Shown here: positions 26,530 to 35,554 of the stretch, in pieces | Layout: every line of letters begins with the position of its first letter | Numbering within the stretch: position 1 is the stretch's first letter | Source: an uncultured Draconibacterium sp. | Lineage (GTDB): Bacteria; Bacteroidota; Bacteroidia; Bacteroidales; Prolixibacteraceae | Direction: 5' to 3' | Length of the DNA stretch: 64,000 bases | Assembly (NCBI RefSeq): GCF_963677565.1 | Contig: NZ_OY781981.1 | Coordinates: 434,001-498,000, forward strand | The notes under the pieces: model-generated | Databases searched by the model: none | Told to the model about the DNA's origin: nothing | What the model saw: the letters and a program-made list of their open reading frames with translations, nothing else | Position numbers and translations under genes: made by a program

Positions 26530-27471
26530 TTAATAAAGATATCGTGTTATTTGTCCGGCCTCAACCATAATAAAGCGGAACATAAAACCACCAAATAAAA
26601 TCATAACCGGAGGTAACCATTTTGGCACGTGCATACCCCAAATTTCAAGGGTTTCGAATAGAGCAGGCAGCATCAATCCGATTACTACAACAAATACCCA
26701 GAAACTCACAGTGAATTCTCCTCCAAGGAAAAGATTTGCAGCTTCGATAGCAGTTTCCGATCCTGCCAGAAATCCCATGAACATATGCACAATCAGAAAG
26801 ATTTCTATGAAAATAAAAACAAGGTCGATTCTGCTTAAGATTTTCCGTTCTTTCTCATCTTTACTCATCCAAATTATAGCTGCAAGTCCGGTTGAAAATC
26901 CGGAGACAAGGAAAAGTGGCCCAAGAATGGATGTATTCCACAGCGGACGTGCGTTAAATGCTGAAAGTAATATCCCGGTATAAACTCCAAGAATAATAGC
27001 ATAAATCATCATGATCCAGGCAAGAGCAACCCGGTACTTAATTACCAAGGCTTCGAATTTTTCAAGAAATTCGAATTTCCAGTTCCAGCCCGGCACCAGT
27101 TCTTTCATATAACTTGCTACCCAAACAAACGATATCGGAGTAATGATCATCAATGTCCAAGCTCCCCAACCCATTGGCGATTCCAACCGAATGGTTGTGT
27201 ATAATTGCCAAAAGAAAAGTTTGTGTTTCAAATCCAGAAACAGTGCAAACAGTCCAAGTACCAATGCAATTGGAGCAATGATTGGGGCAATTTTAACTGT
27301 TGTCTTCATTTCATTCTCTTTCCCCCTGACAACAAAATATCCTGCAAAAAATAATATACCTGCTGCCAAACCACCTAAAAACAAATAGAGTGGAATTTGC
27401 CAGTGCCATATATTGAGGTATGGATCAATGTTCGGAATATTTCTTCCGCTTACAAATAATTCTTCTTTCAT
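26530..27471 (-). CDS. NrfD/PsrC-family quinone-linked membrane subunit
   Basis: This 313-residue protein has about eight membrane helices and the NrfD/PsrC start: IPNIDPYLNIWHWQIPLYLFLGGLAAGILFFAGYF. Such subunits exchange electrons between menaquinol and the iron-sulfur subunit. It follows the ferredoxin-like gene by 18 bases, giving the A-B-C order of polysulfide and thiosulfate reductases. Confidence 0.92.
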   Translation of the reverse strand: MKEELFVSGRNIPNIDPYLNIWHWQIPLYLFLGGLAAGILFFAGYFVVRGKENEMKTTVKIAPIIAPIALVLGLFALFLDLKHKLFFWQLYTTIRLESPMGWGAWTLMIITPISFVWVASYMKELVPGWNWKFEFLEKFEALVIKYRVALAWIMMIYAIILGVYTGILLSAFNARPLWNTSILGPLFLVSGFSTGLAAIIWMSKDEKERKILSRIDLVFIFIEIFLIVHMFMGFLAGSETAIEAANLFLGGEFTVSFWVFVVVIGLMLPALFETLEIWGMHVPKWLPPVMILFGGFMFRFIMVEAGQITRYLY

Positions 27472-27489
27472 TCTTTCAGGTTTTAAGTG

Positions 27490-28023
27490 TTAGGTAAGAA
27501 AATACAATTGTGGTTTTGTTCCGGCTTCAGGAGCCAGTACTTTCCAGCTACGGTCTTTAATAGCGAGTGAAACATCACTGTTTGGATCATCAAGATCGCC
27601 AAAATAAAGACACTTGGTGGGACATACATCAACACAGGCCGGATTTTGTCCTTTCTGAACACGGTGTAAACAGAAGGTACATTTATCAACATAGCCTTCA
27701 GGATGTGAGTAACGTGCATCGTACGGGCACGACTGAATACAGGCACCACAACCAATACATTTATGATGCGTTACCAGTACCACTCCCCCCTCAGCAATAT
27801 GACTCGCTCCGGTTGGACAACATCTCACACACGGAGAATTATCGCAGTGATTACAACGCTCTGAACGAAATTCAAGACTCAAACTTGGATAGGTTCCGTC
27901 AACGCGTTCAACAATCCAGTCGCGACAGTAACCATGCGGCACATTATTTTCTGTTTGACAGGCCACTACACAGTCGCCACACCCAACACACTTTTTGGTG
28001 TCGATTGCCATTGCATATCTCAT
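27490..28023 (-). CDS. Four-cluster ferredoxin-like subunit (PsrB/PhsB type)
   Basis: This 177-residue protein has four Cys groups for [4Fe-4S] clusters: CVGCGDCVVAC, CNHCDNSPCVRCCP, CIGCGACIQSCP, and CTFCLHRVQKGQNPACVDVCPTKC. It carries electrons between the membrane subunit and the molybdenum subunit. The start overlaps the A-subunit stop by four bases. It has no export signal of its own and is presumably carried across the membrane with the Tat-exported A subunit. Confidence 0.94.
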   Translation of the reverse strand: MRYAMAIDTKKCVGCGDCVVACQTENNVPHGYCRDWIVERVDGTYPSLSLEFRSERCNHCDNSPCVRCCPTGASHIAEGGVVLVTHHKCIGCGACIQSCPYDARYSHPEGYVDKCTFCLHRVQKGQNPACVDVCPTKCLYFGDLDDPNSDVSLAIKDRSWKVLAPEAGTKPQLYFLT

Positions 28024-30275
28024 GCTTTAACCTCCTTTCTCTCCCCTGCAGGATCTTCTGTTAAAAATGTTATAAAGTTTCCTCTCATTCCTGTACCGCC
28101 CATAACAGGGTCAACTACTACATTGGTAATCATTTCGGTATCGCTGGCTCCTTTTCCAAATGCCCTCGAGAGTTTTTTGTTTTTATGTCCAAATCCGTGA
28201 ACCATATAAACCGAATCCCAACGAATTCGTTCGGTAATCCGCACTTTTACAGGGAACGATGTAATTGCATCGTCCTGGTTTTTCAGCCACACTTCCTGTC
28301 CATTTTTAAGTTCCCACAAATCAGCAACTTTTGGATTTACCCATACATTGTTTTCACTCATCAAATCCGATAAATTTGGATTATTTGATGTACGGCTGAA
28401 CGTATGCATTGGCGCACGACCATAAATCAAACGGTAGAAATTCTGTGGCGGCTCTGGATGTTTGGTATATTTTGGAATGGCATCAAAACCATGGTCGGCA
28501 AAATCAACTGAATACAGTTCAATTTTTCCTGTTGTGGTATTAAAATCAAATTCTTCACCATCACCTAAGTATAATGGTCCACTTTTCCGTGGGAATTTCT
28601 TCACACCGATTTTCTTCATTTCTTCCAACGAAGTACCCAGTTGTTTCAACTGCCAGTCGATTACTTCCGAATAATCATCGTAGTTAAAGTAATCGTGCAA
28701 TCCAAGGCGTTCGCCAATCTGTTTGGCAATCCACCAACCCGGTTTCGAATCGTATTTTGGTTCGATTGCCGGCATACGCAAGGCAATGTTTGGCTCGCGG
28801 TTGGCTGCTGATCGAATTACATCGTAACGCTCCAGGTATGTTGCTTCCGGGAAAACCACATCGGCATAACCCGTAATATCCATTGGCATGGTATCCATAA
28901 CTGCAATAAACTCAACAGCGTCAGCAGCTTCTTTAAACAACGGTTTATCCGGCATCGAAAGCGGAAGGTTTGTTCCGGCCACCAACCAGGCTTTCAACTG
29001 GTGTTTATAATTGTATCTCGGAATAGATGCTTTTAAAGCCTCAGTTGTAATTCCCATTGTTGCCAGCGGGAATCGATCTTCGTTCCAATCTTTCCATGTC
29101 CATTCGGGCTCAGGAAAATGTGGGTGCGGGTAAGCAGGAACAGAAACGCCCTCAGGGAAATACAATCCACCGCGTTTTCCCCATGCTCCGAGCAAAGCTG
29201 TTAAAATTGCCATTGCACGTCCGCGTTGCGTATCGTCGCCGTACCAAACAACATGGCGTCCCGGATGAATAATCACCGAAGGCGCTGCATTGGCCATAGC
29301 ACGGGCAGTTTTTCTAATTTCTTCCGGTTCAATTGTGGTAATTCCATAAGCCCACTCCGGAGTCATATTTTTTACATGATCTTTTAAATAATCAAGACCG
29401 AATGTATATTGCTCAACGTAATCTTTATCGTATAAACCTTCGTAAATTAATACGTGAATCCATGCCATTAACAAAGCAATATCAGTTGCCGGTTTAATGG
29501 GCAGCCAGTGATTGGAGTGCGCTGCTGCTGTCGAAAATCGCGGATCAACCGTAATTATAGTTGCTCCGTTATCAATGGCATCCGACATTTCCTGCACCTG
29601 CGAATTGTGCATATTCTCACCCAGGTGCGAACCAATTAATACCAAACACTTGGTATCTCTGATATCGGTACATTCAGGCGAACCTACATAAGCTCCAAAT
29701 GTTGAAAAATAAGCCGACGAACGTGGTCCACGACAGTTGGCAAATGCCGGCTCGGCATTACTTTCTGAACCATAAGCACGCAACAAGTGGTGAAAATGGC
29801 CACCGGGAGTTCCGTGATTAAACAATCCGAAAGATTCAGGACCGTATTTTTCTTTTACTTCCTTCATCTTGTCGGCAACCTTATTTAAGGCTTCATCCCA
29901 GGTTGCTTCACGAAAATATTGAGAACCGTCCTTACGAGTATCCCTGATAAGTGGTGTTTTTAAACGATCTTCATCGTAAACCATGCCAACACCTCCTGTT
30001 CCGCGAGGGCATAAACGGCCGTTACAGTGCGGATCGTTTTTATTACCAACAATCTTTCGTATTGTTCCGCTTTTGTCGACATAAGCCCACGCCGCACATT
30101 TCCAAAAACATACTTCGCAATAAGTTGGATACGGAGTAAGATCCTCATCACTTACCGGACCTTCTGTTTTTGATTCAAAAAGGCCAAAACCTTTCGAACC
30201 AAATGCCTTAAAGCTTAACGCTGCAGCTCCGGCACCGGCAGTTGAAATTTTGATAAAATCCCGTCTTGTCTTCAT
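28020..30275 (-). CDS. Molybdopterin oxidoreductase, polysulfide/thiosulfate reductase catalytic subunit type
   Basis: This 751-residue member of the DMSO-reductase superfamily begins with a Tat signal (MKTRRDFIKIS...). Its [4Fe-4S] site is YCEVCFWKC...CNGRLCPRG. A Cys in FANCRGPRSS near residue 181 is a plausible Mo ligand, as in PsrA and PhsA. With the B and C genes it forms a periplasmic reductase that feeds from menaquinol. Polysulfide, thiosulfate or tetrathionate could be the substrate; the YeeE/YedE and rhodanese-fold neighbours favour sulfane sulfur. It is the first gene of the operon and needs the bis-MGD cofactor, for which mobA lies at 37631-38182. Confidence 0.9.
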   Translation of the reverse strand: MKTRRDFIKISTAGAGAAALSFKAFGSKGFGLFESKTEGPVSDEDLTPYPTYCEVCFWKCAAWAYVDKSGTIRKIVGNKNDPHCNGRLCPRGTGGVGMVYDEDRLKTPLIRDTRKDGSQYFREATWDEALNKVADKMKEVKEKYGPESFGLFNHGTPGGHFHHLLRAYGSESNAEPAFANCRGPRSSAYFSTFGAYVGSPECTDIRDTKCLVLIGSHLGENMHNSQVQEMSDAIDNGATIITVDPRFSTAAAHSNHWLPIKPATDIALLMAWIHVLIYEGLYDKDYVEQYTFGLDYLKDHVKNMTPEWAYGITTIEPEEIRKTARAMANAAPSVIIHPGRHVVWYGDDTQRGRAMAILTALLGAWGKRGGLYFPEGVSVPAYPHPHFPEPEWTWKDWNEDRFPLATMGITTEALKASIPRYNYKHQLKAWLVAGTNLPLSMPDKPLFKEAADAVEFIAVMDTMPMDITGYADVVFPEATYLERYDVIRSAANREPNIALRMPAIEPKYDSKPGWWIAKQIGERLGLHDYFNYDDYSEVIDWQLKQLGTSLEEMKKIGVKKFPRKSGPLYLGDGEEFDFNTTTGKIELYSVDFADHGFDAIPKYTKHPEPPQNFYRLIYGRAPMHTFSRTSNNPNLSDLMSENNVWVNPKVADLWELKNGQEVWLKNQDDAITSFPVKVRITERIRWDSVYMVHGFGHKNKKLSRAFGKGASDTEMITNVVVDPVMGGTGMRGNFITFLTEDPAGERKEVKA

Positions 30276-30838
30276 TCGTCTAAATAGTTTATTTTAATGG
30301 TAACTCATGTACATTTCTTTTGTCAAGGCTAAGGCCTTTCGCACATGGTTCTATATTCTTTCAGATCAATTATACTTGTTATGCTGTTTTTGAAAAGAGC
30401 TATAAAATAAGAGTTTAGCATCTTTTTACAGTTATTCATATATAACTATCTATATTTTTAGATATCGGGCAAATATAGAAATGATTTTATGATATGGCGT
30501 CCTAAACACTTAATTTGAAACCATTAAAAATAAGCACGATAACATCATATAAATGAACTCATCCTACCAGCCCTATAGTTCTTGTTTACAATCGTTTAAA
30601 CATTGCTTTCAGGAGGAAATAAAATTAAATATAAATACTAGTGCAACCTGATTTTGAAACAGGTTCTTTAACATATAAGCGCTTCTTTTAAAACAGGCTT
30701 TTTTTGATCTATTTAGAAATAAAGTTTGATTTAATTGCTATCTGTGACTTAGGGCACTTTCTTAAGTTTTATTAAACAGAAAAAATTTCGAATTTCGAGT
30801 TTTTTCAATTTATTACATTTGCTCCAAAGAAAACAGAG
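30276..30838. promoter_or_regulatory. Long divergent intergenic region between the reductase operon and the Rieske gene
   Basis: This AT-rich stretch holds no gene. It contains a minus-strand -7-like box (TATATTTG, complement of 30470-30477), an inverted repeat TATCTA-N6-TAGATA (30447-30464) at the likely start of that transcript, and a second inverted repeat AACCTG-N9-CAGGTT (30645-30665). A plus-strand -7 box lies at 30814-30821. A leader of about 190 bases would precede the reductase gene. No FNR-type TGAT-N4-ATCA site was found here. Confidence 0.45.
30814..30821 (+). promoter_or_regulatory. -7 promoter element for the Rieske/cytochrome genes
   Basis: TACATTTG fits TAnnTTTG. TTT at 30793-30795 lies 18 bases upstream. 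The Rieske start is 17 bases downstream. Confidence 0.5.
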
Positions 30839-31231
30839 ATGATAATTAAAAACCGAAGAGTTTTTTTAAAAGTTGCTGTAGCCGGTTTTGTGGCGTTTTT
30901 TTTATTCATCTGGAATAAATTAACTCTCCGTCATATTGAAACTTCAGGTGCGGAAGAAGCCCTGGTTCCTCTGAACAAGAACAAAGAAGTACAGTTTTTC
31001 GACAAATACATTATTGTTAATGCGGATAATAAAACCACGGTTTTTTCTTCAAATTGCAGTCATCTGGGATGCAAGATCGATAAAATGGCAAACGGAAAAC
31101 TAGTTTGCCCTTGCCACGGCTCGGAGTATGATTTGCAAGGACAGGTAATAAAAGGACCCGCTTATAAAAACCTTACCGTAGTAAATTCTACGATTTCGGA
31201 AGACGGAAAATCCATAATTGTAAAAGGATAA
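30839..31231 (+). CDS. Rieske [2Fe-2S] protein
   Basis: This 130-residue protein has an N-terminal membrane helix (about 9-26) and both Rieske boxes: CSHLGC (C73, H75, C78) and CPCHG (C90, C92, H93). The extra Cys pair can form the usual disulfide. Such proteins take electrons from quinol at a cytochrome b. The next gene, one base away, supplies exactly that cytochrome b, so together they resemble the core of a bc-type complex. The domain is small, close to arsenite-oxidase and b6f-type Rieske minimal folds. Confidence 0.93.
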   Translation: MIIKNRRVFLKVAVAGFVAFFLFIWNKLTLRHIETSGAEEALVPLNKNKEVQFFDKYIIVNADNKTTVFSSNCSHLGCKIDKMANGKLVCPCHGSEYDLQGQVIKGPAYKNLTVVNSTISEDGKSIIVKG

Positions 31232-31232
31232 A

Positions 31233-33938
31233 ATGGCAAAGAAAAATGATAAAACGACTTTTGGAACATTGGCAGTGGCTATGTTCTGGCTGGTAATTTT
31301 ATCGGGTATTTTGCTTGCCGTACCTTTTAATGTCGAGTCGCCTTACCTTAGTGTAAGTACACTTATCGTTACCAATCCATGGGGAGCCATTATTCGCAAC
31401 TATCACTATTGGAGCTCGCAGTTCTTTCTACTATTCAGCCTTATTCACCTATACGATCACTTCCATTACAAGGAAAATATTGGTCTGAAAAAACAAATGG
31501 CTTTCCGATTAAGCATTGGCGTACTAATCATCTTTTTGGCTATGATCACCGGATTTCTTTTAAAAGGAGATTCAGACAGTGAGCAGGCCCGTCATATTTT
31601 GCAAACCTTAGCCGAGCGTATTCCACTGATTGGCGAATCGCTGGCTTTTTCGTTGCTCGGTCATCCTGAAAGTTACCAGTTAATTTATGTACACCATATT
31701 GCCACTTTTACGGTTTTTATTGCTGTAATAATTATTGAGCACAGCAGAAGAAAATACTGGCCTCCACTTTTTGATTTTGTAATTTCGATTATTGGGGTTA
31801 TGGCTTTCAGTTGGCTTTTTAGTGCCCCATTGCACGACAATCTGAATCCTGCAGTAAAAGGTCCCTGGTATTTTGTTGGCTTCCAGGAAATTTTGCACTG
31901 GCTAAGCCACCCCGAATGGTCGTTACTACTTTTTCTGGTTTTACTCGTTTTGCTGTACCTGGTTAATTCGGCCAAAGGCAAAATGGTATTTTTCAGTAAA
32001 CGAAGCTTGCTGGTTTTTACCGGTTTCTACCTGATTTTAACAATAATTGGTTTGTTTTTCAGAGGAGAGCGCTGGCAATGGAAAAATCCGTGGCAGGAGA
32101 ATTACCGTTACGAGGTACTGAACAATTTCAAATCGCCGATAGTAAAACTTAATCCCGAATTTGAGTTGGGCACCGCAATCACTTCTCCTGTTATACAGGG
32201 AAGAAAAGAAAGTTGCCTGGCGTGCCACAACGAAACCCATGGTTTTACCGATTCGCATTCGCCCGATGCGATTGGATGTGTTTCGTGTCACGGAGGAAAT
32301 CCTTTTGCAGTTGGTAAAAATCAGTCGCACCGAAATATGATCCTCATTCCCGGAAACTTGTCAACAGCGCCACAATCGTGCGGAACCACACAATGCCATC
32401 CTGAAATTGTTGAACACGTACCAACCGGTTTAATGGCCACTTTAAGTGGAATGATAAGTGTTGATCGCTATGTTTTTAACGAACAGGATAATCCGGATGA
32501 ATTGGCAAATGTCCATCAACTTGGCAACTCGGCAGCCGACGAACATTTGCGAAATTTATGTGTTCGCTGCCACCTTGGAAATCCAAAAACAGAATATGGC
32601 CCGGTTAATGAAAGTAGTCGAGGTGGAGGTTGTCTGGCCTGCCACTTAAATTACAGTACTGAAGCAGAAACGGCACTGGCAATGGTAAAAGATACAATTG
32701 TAAATGCACATCCATCAATTAGTTTGGCCATTAGCAACAACCACTGTTTTGGTTGTCACAGCCGCTCAGGAAGAATTTCAACCAGCTATGAGGGTTGGCA
32801 CGAAACAACACTTGAAGCACAACAAATGCCGCAAAACGATACCAACTACCGATTGATTGAGGGTGAACGTGTATTTGTAAAAAAGCAACAAGATGTGCAT
32901 CATGAGCTCGGTATGGAATGTATCGACTGCCATCATTCGTATGAAGTGATGGGCGACGGCACTCTTTATGCTCACCAGGAAGACCAGGCTGATGTACAAT
33001 GCATTGATTGTCATTTTGATGGCGCTGCAAAAACAATAAAAGCTGAAAATCTTGACAATGAATCGGCAATTATTGCAGCCTTACGACTTGGCAATATTTC
33101 GGGTAAAGAGTTTTTGGTAACAAGCAAACGCAACCATGCTTTGGTAAATTCTTTTGTTGAAAACGACACGGCATTTTTACAAACCAAGAACAGCAACATT
33201 AAGATGGCTTTAACCCGTCCGGCTGAAGTATGTACAAGAAGCAATGCCCACTCCGACCTGGCTTGTTCAAGCTGCCATTCATCGTGGGTGCCTACTTGTA
33301 TTGGTTGCCACAACGAATACGATGCCAATGAACCATCGTACAACATGGTAGCCAACAAAGAACAAACAGGTGGCTGGGTAGAATTTTTTGGCGAGTACAA
33401 TGCAAAACTACCATCGTTGGGAATGCGCACCGAAGGCGATAAATCAGAAGTTATTCCGGTTGCACCCGGCATGATTTTAACCATCGACAAAAGTACGTAT
33501 ACCGACGACGCTGATAATTCCACCATTTTTCATTGGCTTTATGCCCCGGTTGCACCGCACACCACTACCAAAGAAGGAAGAGATTGCAAAAGCTGTCATA
33601 ACAGCTCGCTTGCACTGGGTTACGGCGAAGGAAAACTGGAATATGAAATTGTTGAAGGAAAAGGAAAATGGACTTTCGATCCTCTTTACCAGCGCGATGC
33701 AAATGATGGTCTTCCGGCAGATGCCTGGATCGATTTTCTTCAGACAAGAACCGGGAAAGTGGCTACACGTTCAAATGTTTTACCACTAAACATTGAACAG
33801 CAACAAGCCATATTAACGGTTGGCGCCTGCCTGACATGCCACGATGATAACTCGAAAATTATGCAAGCAACGCTTAATGATTTTGAGGGGCAGTTACAAA
33901 ATCTAAGTTCTTTCTGTATTTTACCGGAATGGGAGTAG
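31233..33938 (+). CDS. Cytochrome b fused to a c-type multihaem domain
   Basis: This 901-residue protein has an N-terminal cytochrome b (residues 1-275). Haem-ligand His pairs are H58/H72 and H155/H170, the 14- and 15-residue spacings of b6-type proteins. KGPWYFVGFQEIL stands where the quinol-site PEWY block usually lies. The rest (about 325-900) is a periplasmic region with 11 CxxCH motifs (CLACH, CVSCH, CVRCH, CLACH, CFGCH, CIDCH, CIDCH, CSSCH, CIGCH, CKSCH, CLTCH) and one CGTTQCH (C-x4-CH). That makes twelve likely c haems. With the Rieske protein it would form a quinol-oxidising complex whose output is a long haem wire. The natural acceptor is unknown; a c-type reductase or extracellular acceptor is possible. 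Confidence 0.9.
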   Translation: MAKKNDKTTFGTLAVAMFWLVILSGILLAVPFNVESPYLSVSTLIVTNPWGAIIRNYHYWSSQFFLLFSLIHLYDHFHYKENIGLKKQMAFRLSIGVLIIFLAMITGFLLKGDSDSEQARHILQTLAERIPLIGESLAFSLLGHPESYQLIYVHHIATFTVFIAVIIIEHSRRKYWPPLFDFVISIIGVMAFSWLFSAPLHDNLNPAVKGPWYFVGFQEILHWLSHPEWSLLLFLVLLVLLYLVNSAKGKMVFFSKRSLLVFTGFYLILTIIGLFFRGERWQWKNPWQENYRYEVLNNFKSPIVKLNPEFELGTAITSPVIQGRKESCLACHNETHGFTDSHSPDAIGCVSCHGGNPFAVGKNQSHRNMILIPGNLSTAPQSCGTTQCHPEIVEHVPTGLMATLSGMISVDRYVFNEQDNPDELANVHQLGNSAADEHLRNLCVRCHLGNPKTEYGPVNESSRGGGCLACHLNYSTEAETALAMVKDTIVNAHPSISLAISNNHCFGCHSRSGRISTSYEGWHETTLEAQQMPQNDTNYRLIEGERVFVKKQQDVHHELGMECIDCHHSYEVMGDGTLYAHQEDQADVQCIDCHFDGAAKTIKAENLDNESAIIAALRLGNISGKEFLVTSKRNHALVNSFVENDTAFLQTKNSNIKMALTRPAEVCTRSNAHSDLACSSCHSSWVPTCIGCHNEYDANEPSYNMVANKEQTGGWVEFFGEYNAKLPSLGMRTEGDKSEVIPVAPGMILTIDKSTYTDDADNSTIFHWLYAPVAPHTTTKEGRDCKSCHNSSLALGYGEGKLEYEIVEGKGKWTFDPLYQRDANDGLPADAWIDFLQTRTGKVATRSNVLPLNIEQQQAILTVGACLTCHDDNSKIMQATLNDFEGQLQNLSSFCILPEWE

Positions 33939-33965
33939 TACTTTTTTGTTGAATTTCTAAATAAA

Positions 33966-33995
33966 AAAGCGCCACCTGAAATCAGATGACGCTTT
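33966..33995 (-). terminator. Terminator of the SQR-TusE-DsrE operon
   Basis: On the minus strand AAAGCGTCATCTGA pairs with TCAGGTGGCGCTTT through two G.U pairs and a two-base loop, followed by a T run. On the plus strand these become two C-A mismatches, so use by the minus-strand transcript is favoured. It lies 18 bases past the DsrE-like stop. Confidence 0.85.
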
Positions 33996-34013
33996 ACCTC
34001 CTCATGTTCCCAA

Positions 34014-34517
34014 TCAGGTGAAAATAATTTGGGTTCCATCTCCCCCTGACATAGCGTATAAGTCTCCAACTGTTATAATAGCTTTAACATGTTCACACAA
34101 ATCATCTTTGGTGAGTTTGAACATATCGGCTGCCATTTTACAGGCATAAATTTCGCCGCCACCTGCTGTTATCATATCCAAAAACTCGTCAACCGGCGGA
34201 ACATCCAACTCGTCCATTTGTTTCTTCATCATTGCCGAAACACCGGCTTCAACTCCCGGAATTGCCCCGAGTAAGGTTGGGAAAGCCCATCCGTTCGGCA
34301 TCCGCATTCCCGGATTACCAACTGTTGCCGTGTGCAACTTGTTCATCTGCTTTTTGGTAATGGCATCAAGTCCAAAAAAAGTAAAAAACAATTTGGCTTC
34401 AATGCCTTCCATCACTGCTCCGTTCGCCATTATCAAACCTGCATACACATCTTCAATATTGGCTTTGGCTACAATGATCATCACCTTTTTTAAAGGCGTT
34501 TCTTTTACTTCAGTCAT
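34014..34517 (-). CDS. DsrE/DsrF-like family protein
   Basis: This 167-residue protein belongs to the DsrE-like family of small sulfur-transfer and peroxiredoxin-like proteins: KKVMIIVAKANIEDVYAGLIMANGAVMEGIEAKLFFTFFGLDA near the start and EIYACKMAADMF with a conserved Cys near residue 127. It probably hands sulfane sulfur to or from the TusE-like protein encoded 18 bases upstream. It is the last gene of the operon. Confidence 0.85.
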   Translation of the reverse strand: MTEVKETPLKKVMIIVAKANIEDVYAGLIMANGAVMEGIEAKLFFTFFGLDAITKKQMNKLHTATVGNPGMRMPNGWAFPTLLGAIPGVEAGVSAMMKKQMDELDVPPVDEFLDMITAGGGEIYACKMAADMFKLTKDDLCEHVKAIITVGDLYAMSGGDGTQIIFT

Positions 34518-34535
34518 AATTTTAGGTTTTTGGTT

Positions 34536-34847
34536 TTAAACACAACTTGCTGGCTTGGAAATACCGGCATATTTCGAAGAGAGTTTTAACGGACCTCCCG
34601 GAAAAAGTTGGTACAATCCTTTAATATCAACAATACCCGATTTTCCTACTTTACGGATGGTAAGCGATGCTCCGGCTGCTTCCTGCTCGCGCAGATATTC
34701 CAACACTTCGTAGTGCTTGTCGGTAAGATCAATACCATCTTCTTTTGCCAATTCTGCAGCAACTTCTTTGCTCCAATCACTTTTGTTTACCAGATAACCT
34801 TCTGCTGTTACCTCTACAGTTTTTCCTGCGATAGTCTTTTCTGCCAT
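34536..34847 (-). CDS. tusE: TusE/DsrC-like sulfur carrier
   Basis: This 103-residue protein of the TusE/DsrC/DsvC family carries sulfur on a penultimate Cys of a flexible C-terminal arm; here the end reads YAGISKPASCV with C102. The second arm Cys of true DsrC (about 10-11 residues earlier) is absent, which makes it TusE-type. There is no dsrAB or tusBCD in the window, so its partner is not the classical Dsr or tRNA-thiolation set; the SQR- and DsrE-like neighbours are likelier. Confidence 0.88.
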   Translation of the reverse strand: MAEKTIAGKTVEVTAEGYLVNKSDWSKEVAAELAKEDGIDLTDKHYEVLEYLREQEAAGASLTIRKVGKSGIVDIKGLYQLFPGGPLKLSSKYAGISKPASCV

Positions 34848-34857
34848 AATTCTATTT

Positions 34858-35538
34858 TTAATTACTGTTTTTATTGGTTTCTGCAGCCATGTTCTTCATA
34901 AATGTTACAAAGAATCCCAGCGCACGTTTCATTTCAGGTTTGTTCATTTCACGGAAAACTTTAAAAATCGAATATTCCGGTACGTTATCCATTTCCATAC
35001 TTCCGTAAATTTTAAGGCCATTGTTTATGGCGGTCATCATTTCGGGTTGTGTGGCTGAGCGCACTGTGTCCATAATGGTAACAATGTTCTCTGCGAGCTC
35101 TTTTACATCATCAGGCTTATAATGGATAATGATGTTGTCGAAGATTTTACCAGCTTCGGAAAAGAATTCGATATATCCTTTTTGGTCAAGCTCATGAAGT
35201 TTCTTCGAAAAGTCGATGATCACCTCGTTAAGAATCGGAGAAGCATCTTTAATCAAATCGGTCATACTTTCAAACAGTTCGAGGAACTTGTTCATGTTGT
35301 CGATGTTTCGTAAAACACGCAACATTAATCCCTTTACCTCATCCAAATCCAAGTGCACCATTCGGTTATCCAGATCTTCCACCGCCGTGTCGTACATATC
35401 TTTCCCAACTATCGACAGGTCTGCAATAAGGTCTTCCACTTCAATGGTTTTTAGTCGCTGCTGGTTTACATATTCCAGCAGTAAGTCAACCTTTTGGTTT
35501 AACTCCGTTATTTGTACTTGTAATGTTTTCTCTTCCAT
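34858..35538 (-). CDS. DUF1641-family protein
   Basis: This 226-residue soluble, mostly helical protein begins with a coiled-coil-like stretch (VQITELNQKVDLLLEYVNQQR) and contains DSFKKLHELD-like and EFFSEAGKIFDN helices, with PEYSIFKVFREMNKPEMKRALGFFVTFMK at the C-terminus, as in DUF1641. Such genes often stand next to sulfide:quinone reductase-like flavoproteins, as here (16 bases after it). No cofactor motif is visible. A chaperone or subunit role for the flavoprotein is only a guess. Confidence 0.75.
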   Translation of the reverse strand: MEEKTLQVQITELNQKVDLLLEYVNQQRLKTIEVEDLIADLSIVGKDMYDTAVEDLDNRMVHLDLDEVKGLMLRVLRNIDNMNKFLELFESMTDLIKDASPILNEVIIDFSKKLHELDQKGYIEFFSEAGKIFDNIIIHYKPDDVKELAENIVTIMDTVRSATQPEMMTAINNGLKIYGSMEMDNVPEYSIFKVFREMNKPEMKRALGFFVTFMKNMAAETNKNSN

Positions 35539-35554
35539 CGTCAGGTTCCTTTCG

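Noticed and set aside
33011..33526. Minus-strand frame inside the multihaem cytochrome gene
   Set aside because: Shadow of the haem-motif coding strand; no recognisable domain.
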